Shown here: positions 46,261-59,406 of the stretch, one piece after another
How positions within the stretch are numbered: the stretch's first letter is position 1
How the letters are laid out: each line of letters begins with the position of its first letter
Assembly (NCBI GenBank): GCA_963082975.1
Contig: OY720346.1
Location: 27,646,720-27,710,719, forward strand
Source of the DNA: Labia minor
Taxonomy: Eukaryota; Arthropoda; Insecta; Dermaptera; Spongiphoridae
Reading direction: 5' to 3'
DNA: 64,000 nt
Translations under genes and position numbers: made by a program
The notes under the pieces: generated by a model
Databases searched by the model: none
What the model was told of the DNA's origin: nothing
The model's input: only the letters and a program-made list of their open reading frames with translations

Positions 46261-46355
46261 AAAAATTACAATTGTTTTTATCGTCGGTCGGTAAAAATTA
46301 CTATTGTTTTTTACCGACCGACGATAGTAAGGGAGGTATTGTTTTCATTCTTAAT
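46261..46355. repeat. Head-to-head cluster of family C 5' ends
   Basis: After the 5' end of copy 3, a second TATCGTCGGTCGGTAAAAATT repeats the same terminus, then TTTTTTACCGACCGACGATAG appears in the opposite orientation and runs about 50 bp into an element start before stopping at TTTTCATTC. Three 5' termini lie within 110 bp. Confidence 0.85.
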
Positions 46356-46359
46356 AAAA

Positions 46360-48290
46360 TAATTATTTATTATTATTATTATATTTTATAGAATATACTA
46401 TTCAATATTTATATATTTCTTAAATAAAAATCAAAACATGTAAAATTATACATAAATATCCATTTTTTTTTTCACTTTCAAAAATGTGAATATCATTCTT
46501 AATTTTAATGGAAATGTATGCTTTTTTCTCCCTCCATTCATCTGCCTATGATCTAGCTGTATCAGTTATGTATTTAATGTGTAAACGACAAATTATATTT
46601 TTAATTTATTTATTAATCTGATCCATTAAATATTGTGCACTTTGTTATTGTTTGTATAAATAACGAAAACAAAAAATAAATATTTTGCTATAAAAATATT
46701 TGTTTATGATTTTTTAATAATTGAATTTTAATAATAAATACACATAAACGATTTGTTTGATTAACGATGTTTGTTTGTTTTTATTTCAAGCGTTTAAATC
46801 TCTTTTGTATAAAGAAGATCTTTGATATACCCCCGCATAGACTTGATCGAATCGAATCAAGTTGTTGATGCTGTTGAAATTTATACATATATACCTCGCT
46901 GTTCTTTTAGTAAGGAAGTCTTTTTTTTTATCTTTTCGCATTCCTCTCTTTTCTCTTTCAGTATTGTCTTGAATTCTTTCTCTTTACTCTTCATTAGAGG
47001 AAAAATAGGAATGATTTTTTTTAAATTCTATTCTTAATATAAATTTTTAATTAATTAATATATTTCTACATCACTCATATCGAATATCAACCTTAAATAA
47101 CAGTAAAGCCCCCTTCCAAAAAAAAAAATATATTCGTTAATGTATGTACGAGAAATAACTATAAATTAAATATTCATTTATATCTTTATATTCTGTAAAA
47201 ATACTTTATTTTATAGATTCTCTAATTTTACTAATTTAATTCAAATCAGACTTAAATATATATACATATATAGTTTTAATTATATATATTATTATAGGAT
47301 TTTTTTTTTAATTTGCTTAAAAAATCATTTTAGTCAATCTACATTAATTTTTCAATAGTATTGATATGAATATACTTAATTTTAATTTAAATTTGTTTAA
47401 ATTAATTAATAAATTTTTACTTTACCTATAAATATTTAAAAATTTATTTATAAACATATATATGATAAATATGTCATATTTCATGAGATTTCATGTTCAA
47501 ATTGAAACTAAATCATTCACTAACTATATATCTATACAATATATCGATCATACACTCAAATAATTATTAAATAAATTATTAAAACTTGTAATTAAATAGT
47601 TATTTATAAAATAAATTATTAAACATAAATGACCCAATGAAAAATCACTAGACATATATATCCACATACTAGTAGGTTGATGAATATACTTAGCATTGAA
47701 GTTCATAAACGAATAATTGTAGTTGACATGTAGTGATGTGTAATTAACTTACCTGAAACAATCAAAAAAACACAATATAAATAAATATTGAATAAATAAA
47801 AAAATATAATTATAAAACTAGGTATAAGTATATTTAATGGAAATTCTAAAGAAAATCTATAAACTTTTATCTTTGATAAATTATTATTATATTGAAAACA
47901 TATTTGACATGATTAAATAAATGAGTATAATGTGAGTGTGTGGATTTTTGGAAGGATATGAATAATTATCACGAATTTTATTACTAATCGTAAAAAGAAA
48001 GAAAATTTCCTATTGATAGTCAATGATTCAAAAGGAAGTTTTATCTACATAATTCTTTTACAAATAATGATTATCTTAACAATCCAGGTTGTGTAATTGT
48101 TTAATTTTATCAATTATTTATATTTATGAATTGAGTCATTTAAAACCTATTAAAATAATTTATTTAAATATTTTACAATTTTAATTATATAAAAATCGTT
48201 AAAAAATAAATACAATTATTATATTCTATTAAACTTCGAACGCTGATATTTTTTATTTTTTTTATTTATTGGTATGATCTACTTTATATC
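46360..48290. other. AT-rich stretch, nothing recognised
   Basis: The 71-codon ORF at 46822 is T-rich chance sequence. No repeat ends seen. Confidence 0.5.
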
Positions 48291-48299
48291 ACTAATAAA

Positions 48300-48580
48300 T
48301 AATCCATTTATTGATTTCGGTGAGCTTGAAAGATCTTGGCCGCAACAGTCATATTCCTTCAAATACCTATCACCTCCCTTCAATTCGTATCCTCTTTTAA
48401 TACCCTCATTTCCGTTTAAATATTGTCTTCCGATGGAATTCTTGGTTTCCCTTGAAACATCCTTTACAGCATGTCTTTTATTTCATTTGAGTATCTTTCC
48501 ATCAATTCCCTTAGATTTTTCAAATTCCCACTTTATTTAAAGATTCATCGAACATTTTTGGTCCATATATCTCACAGGAT
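48300..48580 (-). pseudogene. non-LTR retrotransposon C-terminal fragment
   Basis: Minus-strand frames give YGPKMFDESLNK-like sequence near 48560 (family: IFGPxxD) and, at the other end, NMTVAAKIFQAHRN near 48320-48360, matching RNVVVAAKNF at 37480. Several frameshifts. The 88-codon plus ORF is a shadow. Confidence 0.6.
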
Positions 48581-48589
48581 TGGAAAATT

Positions 48590-49445
48590 TTATTTTCAAA
48601 CTGACCGGATTTAAACGAAATGAAAAAATTGATTATTAGCATAATATATTTATTGCATGTTATATATAAAAGATAATATTTTAAGATATTTAAAAAAAAT
48701 TAAAAATATAAATTAGATTAGATAGATTAATTAATAAATAAATAGTTACATTATATATATATATTTATCTATAAGTAAATAAAAGTATTATAAAAAAGAA
48801 TATTAATGTTAAAAGTTTCTTGCTTTTATCTTTGTTTATTTTTGCACAAGAAAGAAATACAATTTATAAATAACATATATATATATATAAAATAAGATTA
48901 TGATAAGTAGGCATATATAGAAGAGACAAGAAAGATCATTCACGTTTGATTTTTTATTCAAATCTTTTATATATACCATATATAGTGTAAAATATGTATG
49001 AGATCAATTTTCTTCACATCAAACATCTTGGTACTTGTTTTGAGAAAATGTTAACTTAAAAATGTTAAATAAAAGAAAGGGTGTTGATATTATATTCCTA
49101 CAAGATAAATTCAAATTACATTACTTGTGGTATTTTATTATAGATGTTTGGTATTTATTCATATACATGCTCGGTTGTCTTAAAAGGGTGGAAGAGAGTT
49201 ATGTAGAATATCTACAAATATTCTTAGACACACTATTTGTAAACAATTAATATTCAAGTAATGCAAATATTTTAATCTTGGATTTTAAAAAATAATTAAT
49301 TTGTTCGTTCTTGTTTCTTCCCAATTTAAAAGAGGATTTGAATAACATTTAACACGGTTATTTATTTATAATAGATAAAGAAATAAATGGATAACGAAAT
49401 AAAAGTGGTTCAATTTCTAATGGAATAATATTTTTTTATTCATAA
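48590..49445. other. AT-rich stretch, nothing recognised
   Basis: 62-codon ORF at 49062-49250 without motifs. No repeat ends. Confidence 0.5.
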
Positions 49446-49498
49446 ATACAGGGTTACCCAAAATGTGGTACTTTTTCTAATGGCGTCCGTTCATCTAA

Positions 49499-49846
49499 GG
49501 CCCGATTCACACACAAGTGGCGTATCGCACTGGCGTGGTTCTGGCGTGGAACAGGTTTGTTAATGTAATTGCATTAGCTTATGACTCAATACCCACAGAT
49601 ATGGCGTATGGCGTGTTGGAGGCGTGGAAAATAGCACGAAGACCACTCCAAATGGTCTAGAAGTGGCGTGCCAGTCCCTACGAGCCACCGGTGGAGTCGG
49701 AGCGGAGTGGTCTTCGTGCCATTTTCCACGCCTCCAACACGCCATATCTGTGGGTATTGAGTCATAAGCTAATGCAATTACATTACAAACCTGTTCCACG
49801 CCAGAACCACGCCAGTGCTATACGCCACTTGTGTGTGAATCGGGCC
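49499..49846. mobile_element. PIF/Harbinger-type MITE, near-perfect palindrome
   Basis: Ends GGCCCGATTCACACACAAGT on both strands. The 3-bp duplication TAA (49496-49498 and 49847-49849) is as expected for PIF/Harbinger. The arms are about 150 bp with only a few mismatches; the centre near 49640-49690 has short TGGTCT and ACCGGTGG inversions. The 79-codon minus ORF is the palindrome read through. Interrupts another sequence whose halves are 49451-49498 and 49850-49905. Confidence 0.85.
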
Positions 49847-49954
49847 TAAGAATGCTGCCTCCAAGCCTCGGAACCACGTGTCTGGCGTTGGGTGCGTTCC
49901 TTTTTCTGTTCTCTGTTTTTATTTATTCATTAACTTAATCATTTATTTATACGT

Positions 49955-50582
49955 TGACCTGTGGCCAGGTCTGAACCGACCGACAGTTTGAAATAAGTTA
50001 ATTTCCAGCTACAGAAACAATTTCAAATAATTTTAATATATCTATTAATGTAATAAAAAACAGATATGGATATAATATAAATATTTTTAATTTTATTTTA
50101 TTTATAATATATATGTAAGAACAGGCTGTGACGTCATGAATGGCTGGATGACGTCATATAATTTTAAATCAACAAAAAACTAATAAATATGATTTTCCCG
50201 AGAATAAAACCAATACAAAGTGCATAATTCGTGGTGATATATAAAAAAATCTCCTCATGTGAAATTTGGTGTGAAAATAACCCTTTCCTTCCTAGCGTCA
50301 ATCGCTAATACTACCACTTCCGGTTTCCGGATTTGCACCAAAAGTTGATCAATTCATCCCACTGATGCATTAAATAAATATACCAAATTTCATCAAAATC
50401 GGTTCAGCCGTTCAGGCTGTACACATCTATACGGACGGACAGACGGACAGACGGACGGACAGACATCATGCTAAAAATACTTTTTTCTGTTAAGAAAATG
50501 CATGATTCGTGGAGATATGTAAAAATCTCCACATGTGAAATTTGGTGTGAAAACAATACCTCCCTTACTATCGTCGGTCGGT
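49955..50582 (-). mobile_element. Family C copy 4
   Basis: Full-length, minus orientation. 3' hairpin is perfect (GACCTG-TGGC-CAGGTC at 49955-49970) and is preceded, in element sense, by CTGTCGGTCGGTTCAG. 5' ACCGACCGACGATAG at 50582. TGACGTCAT occurs twice near 50130-50156. Confidence 0.9.
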
Positions 50583-50589
50583 AATTATA

Positions 50590-52370
50590 ATAATCATATA
50601 TAATTGTCATATTATTTTATTTAAAGTTAAGAGTTAAAGAGAAATTGTATATTTATTTTTATTCTTAATCCAGTCAATGGAATGGCCAAATTTTTGAATG
50701 TTCGAGCCGCCAAAAATTAATACATGTAATTACATATTTTATTTATATTAATATATATTGAAAATGCATTAAATTCAATGTTATTTTCCTATTTCTATGT
50801 GCAACTGAACTTTATGCCTAATACCTATCTTAAACTAATAATCTCCGAAATTCCTTCCTTTATTATTTTATTATTTTTTATAAAATGTCTATTACCCATA
50901 TTCATAATTATTTATTTTTTCAAATTTTCCAGTAAATAATTTTATCACAAATTTCCCGTTTATTATTCAGGTAATATTCTCGATTTATAATTTAAGGATG
51001 CTTAGAAGTTATATAATTTCTCATTATACAAACTCTGCCATTCCTCGGTAATAACATTCATATTCAACCAATAAATGTTATTAAAGTCATTATCCATGAT
51101 ACAAACCAAGCAAAATATAATAGTTTTATAGATTTCAATTTTAATAAAACCAGCTTATTTACCCTTCATTAACAAAATTTACCTAATTATACTAAGTAAT
51201 AACTTTTTTGAAAATTTTAAAGACTTAATTATTTACATAAAACAATATTATTATGAATTATTATATTTTTCAATTTAAAATAAAATCATGTTTTTGATAT
51301 ATAAAAAATTTCATAAGTATTTATATTAAAATGATTAACGTAAGTATTAGTATGCTTATTAAAATTCTTTATGTTTGATAATGTAAACTCCTCCAAGAAA
51401 TAATAAAATCTGACCCTGAACTAAATCCTTAAGTAATTTCAGAATTATTTATGCAGATAACGTTTTTATTTTATTTTTTTTTTTTTTTTGAGGTCATTTT
51501 CCAATATATAATATTGAAAGCTCATCCATTTTTTCTTATCAATTTAATCTATTATTTTGTCAATTTAAATGATAATCCATCTCTTTTTTATAATCTTAGG
51601 AATAAATCAATTATCATTTGATAGACTTAATCTTAATCCATTTTTATTAAAAAAATATAAAAAAAATATCTTATCATAAGAAATAAATTGAATATTTTTT
51701 CAATATAGTTTGTATAAAAAAAATCTTATTATTTCATCATATTATAATATGGATATATATATATTGGTTTCAATTTCTATTATCCCCCTCACCTCCAACC
51801 CTCCATCTCCAAAGGAGTCAATAAAAATCAAATTAAAATGAAAATGAAAGTAAACAGTTTAACTTTCAAAAAAAAAGAATTGCTTCTAGACGAAAATAAT
51901 CGATCGATTAAATGGAAATGGAAAATCCATATATATATATATATATATACTATATATATATATATACTATAAAATAGGAATAAAAAAAAGAAAAAAGAAT
52001 AGAATTCGATGCCACTTGAATATTATTAATACAATCAAGATAAAGACGTTAGAGAAAGGGCATCAGATAAAGTAGGAGGTATAATACCTGTATATTCCAT
52101 TCTGTAACACTCATGTCTTGAGCTTAGTTTGTATTTTAAACTTAAATAATAAATAAATTTTAATTCATATTGCTGGTCATTAGGGTTTAGATAATATTCT
52201 TTTTCTTTATTTTTTTATTTCTAATTCCATATAGTTTTGGCAAACACTTATTAGCTTAAAATGATGATAGTTTTCCAACGTGAAATCATAATTTGAAAAA
52301 TTCATAAAATAATTACAATTAAGTATTAATGAAGAAAACGAAATGAGATTTCTTAGAATAAAAAAAAAAT
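50590..52370. other. AT-rich stretch, nothing recognised
   Basis: Contains T14 near 51478-51490 and TA-rich 51929-51966. No gene or repeat end. Confidence 0.6.
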
Positions 52371-52374
52371 AAGT

Positions 52375-52961
52375 TGGTTTGAAGTAAATTAATTTCCAGC
52401 TACAGAAACAATATCAAATAATTTTAATATATCTATTAATGTAATAAAAAACAGATATGGATATAACATAAATATTTTTAATTTTATTTTATTTATAATA
52501 TATATGTAAGACCAGACTGTGACGTCATGAATGGCTGGATGACGTCATATAATTTTAAATTAAGAAAAAACTAATAATGATGATTTTTCTCGAGGATAAA
52601 ACCAATACAAAGTGCATGATTCGTGGTGATATGTAAAAAATCTCCTCATGTGAAATTTGGTGTGAAAATAACCCTTCCCTTCCTATCGTCGATCTCTAAT
52701 ACTACCATGTCCGATTTCCGAATATACCCCAAAAGTTAATGAATTCATGCTACTGATGCATTAAGTAAATATACCAAATTTCATTAAAATCCGTTGAGCC
52801 GTTCAAGCTGTACACATCTATACGGACGGACGGACGGACAGACATAATGCTAAAAATACTTTTTTCTGTTTAGAAAATGCATGATTCGTGGAGATATGTA
52901 AAAATCTCCACATGTGAAATTTGGTATGAAAACAATACCTCCCTTACTATCGTCTGTCGGT
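52375..52961 (-). mobile_element. Family C copy 5, 3' hairpin missing
   Basis: 5' ACCGACAGACGATAG at 52961 and the full body are present. The 3' end stops in GGTTTGAAG, losing the inverted-repeat arm and hairpin. Confidence 0.85.
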
Positions 52962-52964
52962 AAT

Positions 52965-53520
52965 AATCAATGGAAATATACCAGAATTTGTGAAATAAAT
53001 TTAAATACGAAAATCTAAATATATTAATAGAATATTAAAAATTTTGTTTATAAAAATTCCCGCATTAAATAAAAAAGAATTAGAAATGTATTGATTAATT
53101 TTCATTCTTCTCCTCCGTTTTCATTTTGTTTAAAGATTTTTAATTTTTTCCTTTTATTATTCAAAATATAAAAATCACAGTGACAAGAATTTTATTGAGA
53201 TGATTTTAAGGTACCCTAGCCTTCTCGATTGTCGGAAGCAATATATTAATAAAAATGTGTGTCGCGAGTAGGAAAGGATGGGAAACACGGGTTTAATATA
53301 TTAATTCGAAAGAAATAAGTCTAATCGAGTAGACATCATTTTTGGAGATTACACGATGATTGAACTTTTCTTTCGTATTGGAATTTTCAAAGATAGATTT
53401 ATTCTAAAAGCAGTTTTTTGATATGGATATGGATTTGAAATTACAATAATAATTCATTTCAGTTGCTCAATTTATTTTTAAAATAGGGTGAGATTCAAAC
53501 GAATTTAATTTCACATACAA
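52965..53520. other. Unassigned stretch
   Basis: 53200-53330 is slightly less A/T-rich (TCGATTGTCGGAAGC, GTGTCGCGAGTAGG) without ORF or repeat signature. Confidence 0.4.
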
Positions 53521-53528
53521 ATATTTTT

Positions 53529-53991
53529 ACTATCTCGTAAGAGATAGTATTGCGATCACGAAAATTGATTTTTTTTTCCTCTAAACTGACCGAAAAAATA
53601 AAGATCAAGATCAACTTTTGAGAAATGTAGCTCAACCGGAAGAGGGTCATTACCTACAACGTTTTGATTTTTTTTCCTCTAAAGTGACCGTAAAAATAAA
53701 GATATATGTTTGATAATTTTTCACATGATTAATAATTGTATAAAACTGTTATATATAGAATTTCAGCTTGATTGAATCGCTGAAAGTACCAAAATTAATT
53801 TTTTAACACTCTAAATCTCACGCGCCAACACGTGACGTGGTGCCTTCAACAAAGAGCCAAACATGCGCTGGTTTAATAAATATTATTTATTAATTTTAAT
53901 TTAAAATTTAATTAATTTAATTTAATTTAAATTAATATATGTTATTTAATCCAATTCAAATTTGCGAGATAGTCGAGTGGAGACACTCCAG
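53529..53991 (+). mobile_element. Family A copy 7, internally rearranged
   Basis: Both termini are intact (ACTATCTCGTAAGAGATAGT and GAGTGGAGACACTCCAG). The first third is deleted: sequence jumps from CGATCACGAAAATTG to a short extra copy of the CCTCTAAACTGACCG segment, then to the normal body. The microsatellite is lost. Confidence 0.9.
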
Positions 53992-53999
53992 CTTTTTTT

Positions 54000-55340
54000 T
54001 TTTTTTAATAATATATGTATCAGAAAAATTGGGAAAAGTGACGTTCTGAAGTCGGCGCTCTTATTAAATCATAAACATGATGAATTCATTATTTATGTAA
54101 TAAGTAAATAGTGAAGTCACTTAATGTCAATTTTGACGGGATTCTGCAAAATAAAATATGTTAAAAATTTGATCATTTATTTAAAAGTAAATATAAAAAC
54201 AAGTTAATAATAAACGCAAATGAAAAAAGAATAATAACATAAATATCTTTACATATATATTATAATTGAAAATTTAATAACGTAAAATATATAATATTAA
54301 AAAAATGAATAAAATGCATAAAAAGATCTTTTAAATGGAAAACAAAAAATAAAAAAAAAAAATGAAAAAAATGATTAGAATAGGTTTCTTCTTTAAGTAT
54401 TTATAAATCCATTTTTAATAGTACTTAAAGAAGGATTACCTTTTGTGTAAAAATAACAAAAGAGAGACTCGGAGGGAAAGAGAAAGAGTGAAAAAAAACA
54501 TTGAGAGCATTATCCGCTTGACTAAAGTGTTTGCCATCTGTATCGGTAGGATTCGATATTTGCATTGACGTCAATTGAAGCTGATATCAGTTGAAAAAGA
54601 TTTGATATCAAAATCACCAAACATACACCAATGAAAAATAGAAATCAAAAATAAATAATAACATAAAAATATATTTTTTTATTTTGTCTATTGAAAATCA
54701 TACAAATACTATTTTAAAAATTACTCGACTTAGTTATTGCCCCTATTTTTCTAATGTCCTAATTATTTTAATTTTAATTTAATAATAAATAATTAATTTA
54801 TATTTTTCCTTAAATTACTGAATATCAATATTTGATTTCATAATTTTCAATAAGCAAAAATTTAATAAAGAGGGAAAAAAGAGAACGCAATTTAATTTTA
54901 AATGATTGACAGTTTTTTATGATATTTAAAATTAATTAATTTTATTTTGATTCACATATTAATGCTGTTTGGAAAGATTATTCGGTTCCGTCACTGTGTG
55001 TATATACAAACCTCTCGTGTCTAAAAACTACGATTCCTATTGAGAGTAGTTCTCACATAAATCATATGAAAGTGAATGACAGTCAACTTTGACATATGGC
55101 TGGCGAATTTAAATTTGGTAAGAAACTTATATATATAAGAGAAATAATGTTCTTTTAAACAGTTTAAATTAGTTCTTGAATCCAAATTTTCGTAGCTGTC
55201 AGTTTAACTTTAAAATAATTTTTCTTTTTATATTATTTAGGTGAGGATTAATTAATATTAAATTTATTGTGAATTTAATGTGTTAAAATGAATAAATTTT
55301 AGTTTTCTACTATAAATAAACAAAGGTATAAACACAAAAA
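54000..55340. other. AT-rich stretch, nothing recognised
   Basis: 54490-54620 is less A/T-rich (GTATCGGTAGGATTCG, GACGTCAATTG) without ORF. No repeat ends. Confidence 0.5.
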
Positions 55341-55349
55341 TCGGCAGTG

Positions 55350-55922
55350 TAAATAGGTAATTAGGTTATTATTATTATGTTTTAACAACAATAAAAATAA
55401 ACAAACTAATTAATTTAAATTATAAAGTAAAATGGTTTAACACTATTATATGTATTTATAATTTACACCTAACGCTACTTTTATAGGTAAAATGTCACTT
55501 CCGGTAGTCAGATTATGATGAAATTTGGTATCTGAATTTTTTTCATATTTTTAAATCTATATACAAAATAGGAAGCAAATATCTCGAAGCAAACTGGTAC
55601 TTTACTTGAAAGGTAAACGCAACCAGTGTAGGTAAAGTATCACTTCCGGTTAACCGATTTTGACAAAATTTTGATAGAAATCTACAAACTGTGAATAATA
55701 TCTGTGTACCAAATTTCGAAGTCCTAGCTTGATTAGTTTCTGAGTAAATTTGCTCACAGACAAACATTACATACATACATACATACATACACACACAGAC
55801 ATAATTCGAAAAATGGTATTTTCCGACTCAGGGAGGTCTAAAACGTCAAGATCTATCGAAATCTCGAAGTCGAAATTTTTGACGATTCCAATACTTCCCT
55901 TATACGAAGTATGCGGGAAAGT
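55350..55922 (-). mobile_element. Family B copy 1 (Helentron-like)
   Basis: Minus-strand start ACTTTCCCGCAT after TTTTT at 55922, then AAGGGAAGTATTGG, a GTATGTATGTATG microsatellite, GAAATTTGGTA and two ACCGGAAGTG motifs. Homology with copy 2 continues to about 55355. The 3' terminus was not recognised. The 83-codon ORF is shared with copy 2 but is part of the repeat. Confidence 0.8.
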
Positions 55923-55924
55923 AA

Positions 55925-56505
55925 AAATGAATTTTAGAACCTTTTTTTTATAATTATTAGGTCACTGGAACTCAAGTTTGTCGGACCAGGATCATCTGGC
56001 CAGATTTTTAATATAAAAAAAATATATCATGTTTTCACCAAACTTGCGAGAAAAATTTTACAAATTTACAATTACTAGTTTAACCATACTTGAAAGTTCC
56101 TAGCCATATCAATTGTATGATGATTTGAGTTTTTACAGAAAAGAGTAATCAATCCTTTGCACACGCTTAACGAGGAATGAACACGCAACGACTCGAGGTT
56201 TAAATGTCACTACGCTACTAACCTTCTTGTCATGCTATACATAAACACTATCATATTATATTATTATTTTAAAGCTGTTACGTTTTGTAATAATAACTTA
56301 AAACAATAACAGGCAAACTCGTATTCGTTATTAATCATAATATTAACATTTACTATTAAGTTAAAACATAGAGTAGGTGGAAAAATTAATAAATGGTGCA
56401 TCTATTCATTCTCAAGTTTAATTGTTAGTAACACAATAAATAATTATTGAATTAAATTTGACCAAATGGGTTAGTTCCCGAGGTCAATATTTTTCACATG
56501 TTGTT
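55925..56505. other. AT-rich stretch, nothing recognised
   Basis: Short denser part near 56160-56230 (CACGCTTAACGAGGAATG) without ORF. Confidence 0.5.
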
Positions 56506-56511
56506 ATTTTT

Positions 56512-57097
56512 ACTATCTCGTAAGAGATAGTATTGCGATCACGAAAATTTTCGATCTTGAGATTTTGATGTTTTTATACGTTTTGAAGGTTCCTGAATCA
56601 TTTTCACTAAGGTTGAGAAAAATGTCTGTGTGTATGTATGGAACCAAGATTACGCTAAAACGATTTGAGCTAGAATGATGAAATTTGGTACATGGGCATT
56701 ATTCAAAATTCATAGTTTTCTATCAACTTTTGAGAAATGTAGCTCAATCGGAAGAAGGTCATTACCTACAACGTTTTGATTTTTTTTTCTTCTAAAGTGA
56801 CCGTAAAAATAAAGATATATGTTTGGTAATTTTTCACATAATTGTATAAAACTGCTATATATAGAATTTCAGCTTGATTGAATCGCTGAAAATACTAGAA
56901 TTAATTTTTTAACACTGCAAATCTCACGCGCCAACAAGTGACGTGGTGCCTTCAACAAAGAGCCAAACATGCGCTCGTTTAATAAATATTATTTATTAAT
57001 TTTAATTTATAATTTAATTAATTTAATTTAATTTAAATTAATGTATGTTATTTAATCCAATTCAAATTTGCGAGATAGTCGAGTGGAGACACTCCAG
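56512..57097 (+). mobile_element. Family A copy 8, best full-length copy
   Basis: 586 bp. 5' hairpin CTATCTC-GTAA-GAGATAG, TATTGCGATCACG, microsatellite GTGTGTATGTATG, GATGAAATTTGGTACATGG, ACCGTAAAAATAAAG, CTCACGCGCCAACA, A/T tail, 3' CGAGATAGT arm and hairpin GAGTG-GAGA-CACTC, then CAG before CTTTTT. Good reference copy for the family. Confidence 0.92.
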
Positions 57098-57104
57098 CTT
57101 TTTC

Positions 57105-57208
57105 CCTTTTCTTGTTCTTGTTGTTAAATAAAAAAAAAAAATATAGGTATAATTTTAAAATGGTCCTTTATGAAATATTTATATCTTTTGTTCATGAGAC
57201 GTTAGGGT

Positions 57209-57246
<38 letters not shown>

Positions 57247-58629
57247 CGCTAATACATTAGCAAGATTTATTTTATACCGATAAACTTCCATTCATTATCT
57301 TTATATATATATTTTTTTTTAATTTTCTATATTTTTCTAATTCTTTCACATTTATATTGTCTACTATACTTGGTGAGTCCTTGAACTACCCTAAGTACGT
57401 TTCCCAATTCGATTCACTAAAAATAAACTTATAGTAATAATTTCTCAATTAATCGAACTCCAAGTCCCACCACATCTAAACATTACCCGGATTATATTTG
57501 GAGATGTATAGAAGTTATAATTATGCGCACTCAATCATTCCGTATCTATCATATTTTCGGCAAATTCATAAGTATTATTATTATTATTAAAACTAATTAC
57601 ACATAATAATAATATTCTCACATACTTTAACGAATCTCGCCAATAAAAATCAAAATAATTTATTTATTAAAGTTTTGGTTAATTTTGGAGACAAAATGAA
57701 TAAATGATGAAGTACCACACAATATAAATTAATATTTAATCGAAAATTAAGAAATTATTATCAACGCCTTGTTTTTTTTTTCTAAAATAAAGCTATTAAT
57801 CAAATATTGATATTAAACCATATATATTTGATTAAAATTAAATAAATTTTCCTCATTTATATTATTATTAGAAGATAAGTTTTTGAAATTCAGTTTTTTG
57901 ATGCCTTTACAATCACTAAATAACTTCAATAATAATAATTAATAATAATTATTAAGAAATTTTATATAATGAATAGATAATATTCTCATCTCTTTCTTGT
58001 ATAATATATTATCTCATTTCAAAGCAGTCTTTCCCCACTCTCTCTGTAGAGATACTGAATTTAAATACAATTTCTATTCTTTAAATTTCTTTAAATTTAC
58101 CATTAATTGAAATTCAAAGTACATTTCTTAAAAGCAAAAAGCGACCCGGGATTTGGGGACAGTACGCTTGTCTTTCAACCTCTGGGTCTCGTTGTTCTAT
58201 GTAGGGTTTTTTTTATTCCTTAAAATACTAGTAATTAATTACAAAACAATTATTTTAAGAATTTGATCTAAAATCTACAATTGATGTACTTGTTGTCTAT
58301 ATATGTTATTTCTATTATTTATTATCTACTCGTATATTATTTTATATCTATATAGAAAATTCAAATATTGTGTAGATGAACATACATTGAATATCATAAA
58401 TATCTAAAATATAATTAAAAAAAAAGAAAAGAATAATTTGCAAGGTTAAGTATGTTTGGATGAGAGCTAACGATGCGAAACTAGATATTAGTGAAATTTG
58501 CAAATGTTAAACAATTATGTAATCTAAAATCGTCATAGGAAATAAGATAAACACAATTAGAATATACTAGCTTAAGAAATAAATAATAAATGCAGAATAT
58601 TAATGAGCACTGCTATAATTTTTTAATTT

Positions 58630-58673
<44 letters not shown>

Positions 58674-58920
58674 CAGTACATATTCTAAATATATTTTGCT
58701 AATACTCTAATATTATAATTTAATAAATACCATTTAAAGCCCATTTGATCGATATATCTTTAATTTTAAATAGAACTATATATATATATATATATAAAAT
58801 ATTATTTTAATTCTAGGCGAATCCATTGCAAACGGTATTTGCAATTTCAGTTTAAATTTAATTTGTAGTGGTTTAGAGCAATTATTAAATCGTTCTTTGA
58901 AAACAATATTTTTCATATAC
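57105..58920. other. AT-rich stretch with long TA runs
   Basis: TA runs 57217-57244 and 58633-58672. A short denser patch at 58140-58200 (GCGACCCGGGATTTGGGG) has no ORF. Confidence 0.5.
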
Positions 58921-58926
58921 CAATCA

Positions 58927-59022
58927 TCATTTTTTAGTAACAACAGTTTCTGTCTCAAGCTTTCTTCTCCTATATTCATGCATATACTCGGCACGTTTCA
59001 ATCTTTTCTCATTTGGATCCAT
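58927..59022 (-). CDS. 31-codon basic ORF, possible transposon fragment
   Basis: ATG at 59022 gives MDPNEKRLKRAEYMHEYRRR, then KLETETVV and a stop. The KRAEYMxEYRRRK pattern is common in N-terminal parts of transposon-encoded proteins, including Helitron proteins. A second frame stays open further to 58776. Low confidence. Confidence 0.25.
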   Translation of the reverse strand: MDPNEKRLKRAEYMHEYRRRKLETETVVTKK

Positions 59023-59406
59023 TTTTTAAATTTAAATATTTAACGTATATTATTCTGTTAAACAAAATAATAATAATAATAATAATAATTTATAGGAAAT
59101 TTTGTTTCAAATTCTTACAAAACACAATGTTTAAATATAAAATTATTAACTTTATTCAAATCATCGTAATAACTTCTTTATTTTATTTATTTGACACTTA
59201 TTTAATTTAACAAAACAAAATTTAAAAAAAATGAAGTTAGTTAAAAATTAATTGACATTGACATTGTAACTAACTTCATAATGTTACACATATCACATAC
59301 ATATATATATATATATATACGACGGGAATTATTATTATAGATTACAACTTAAGTACCAAAAAAATATTAATTAAATGATTAATTTAAGAGAATCTACGAA
59401 AAATAT

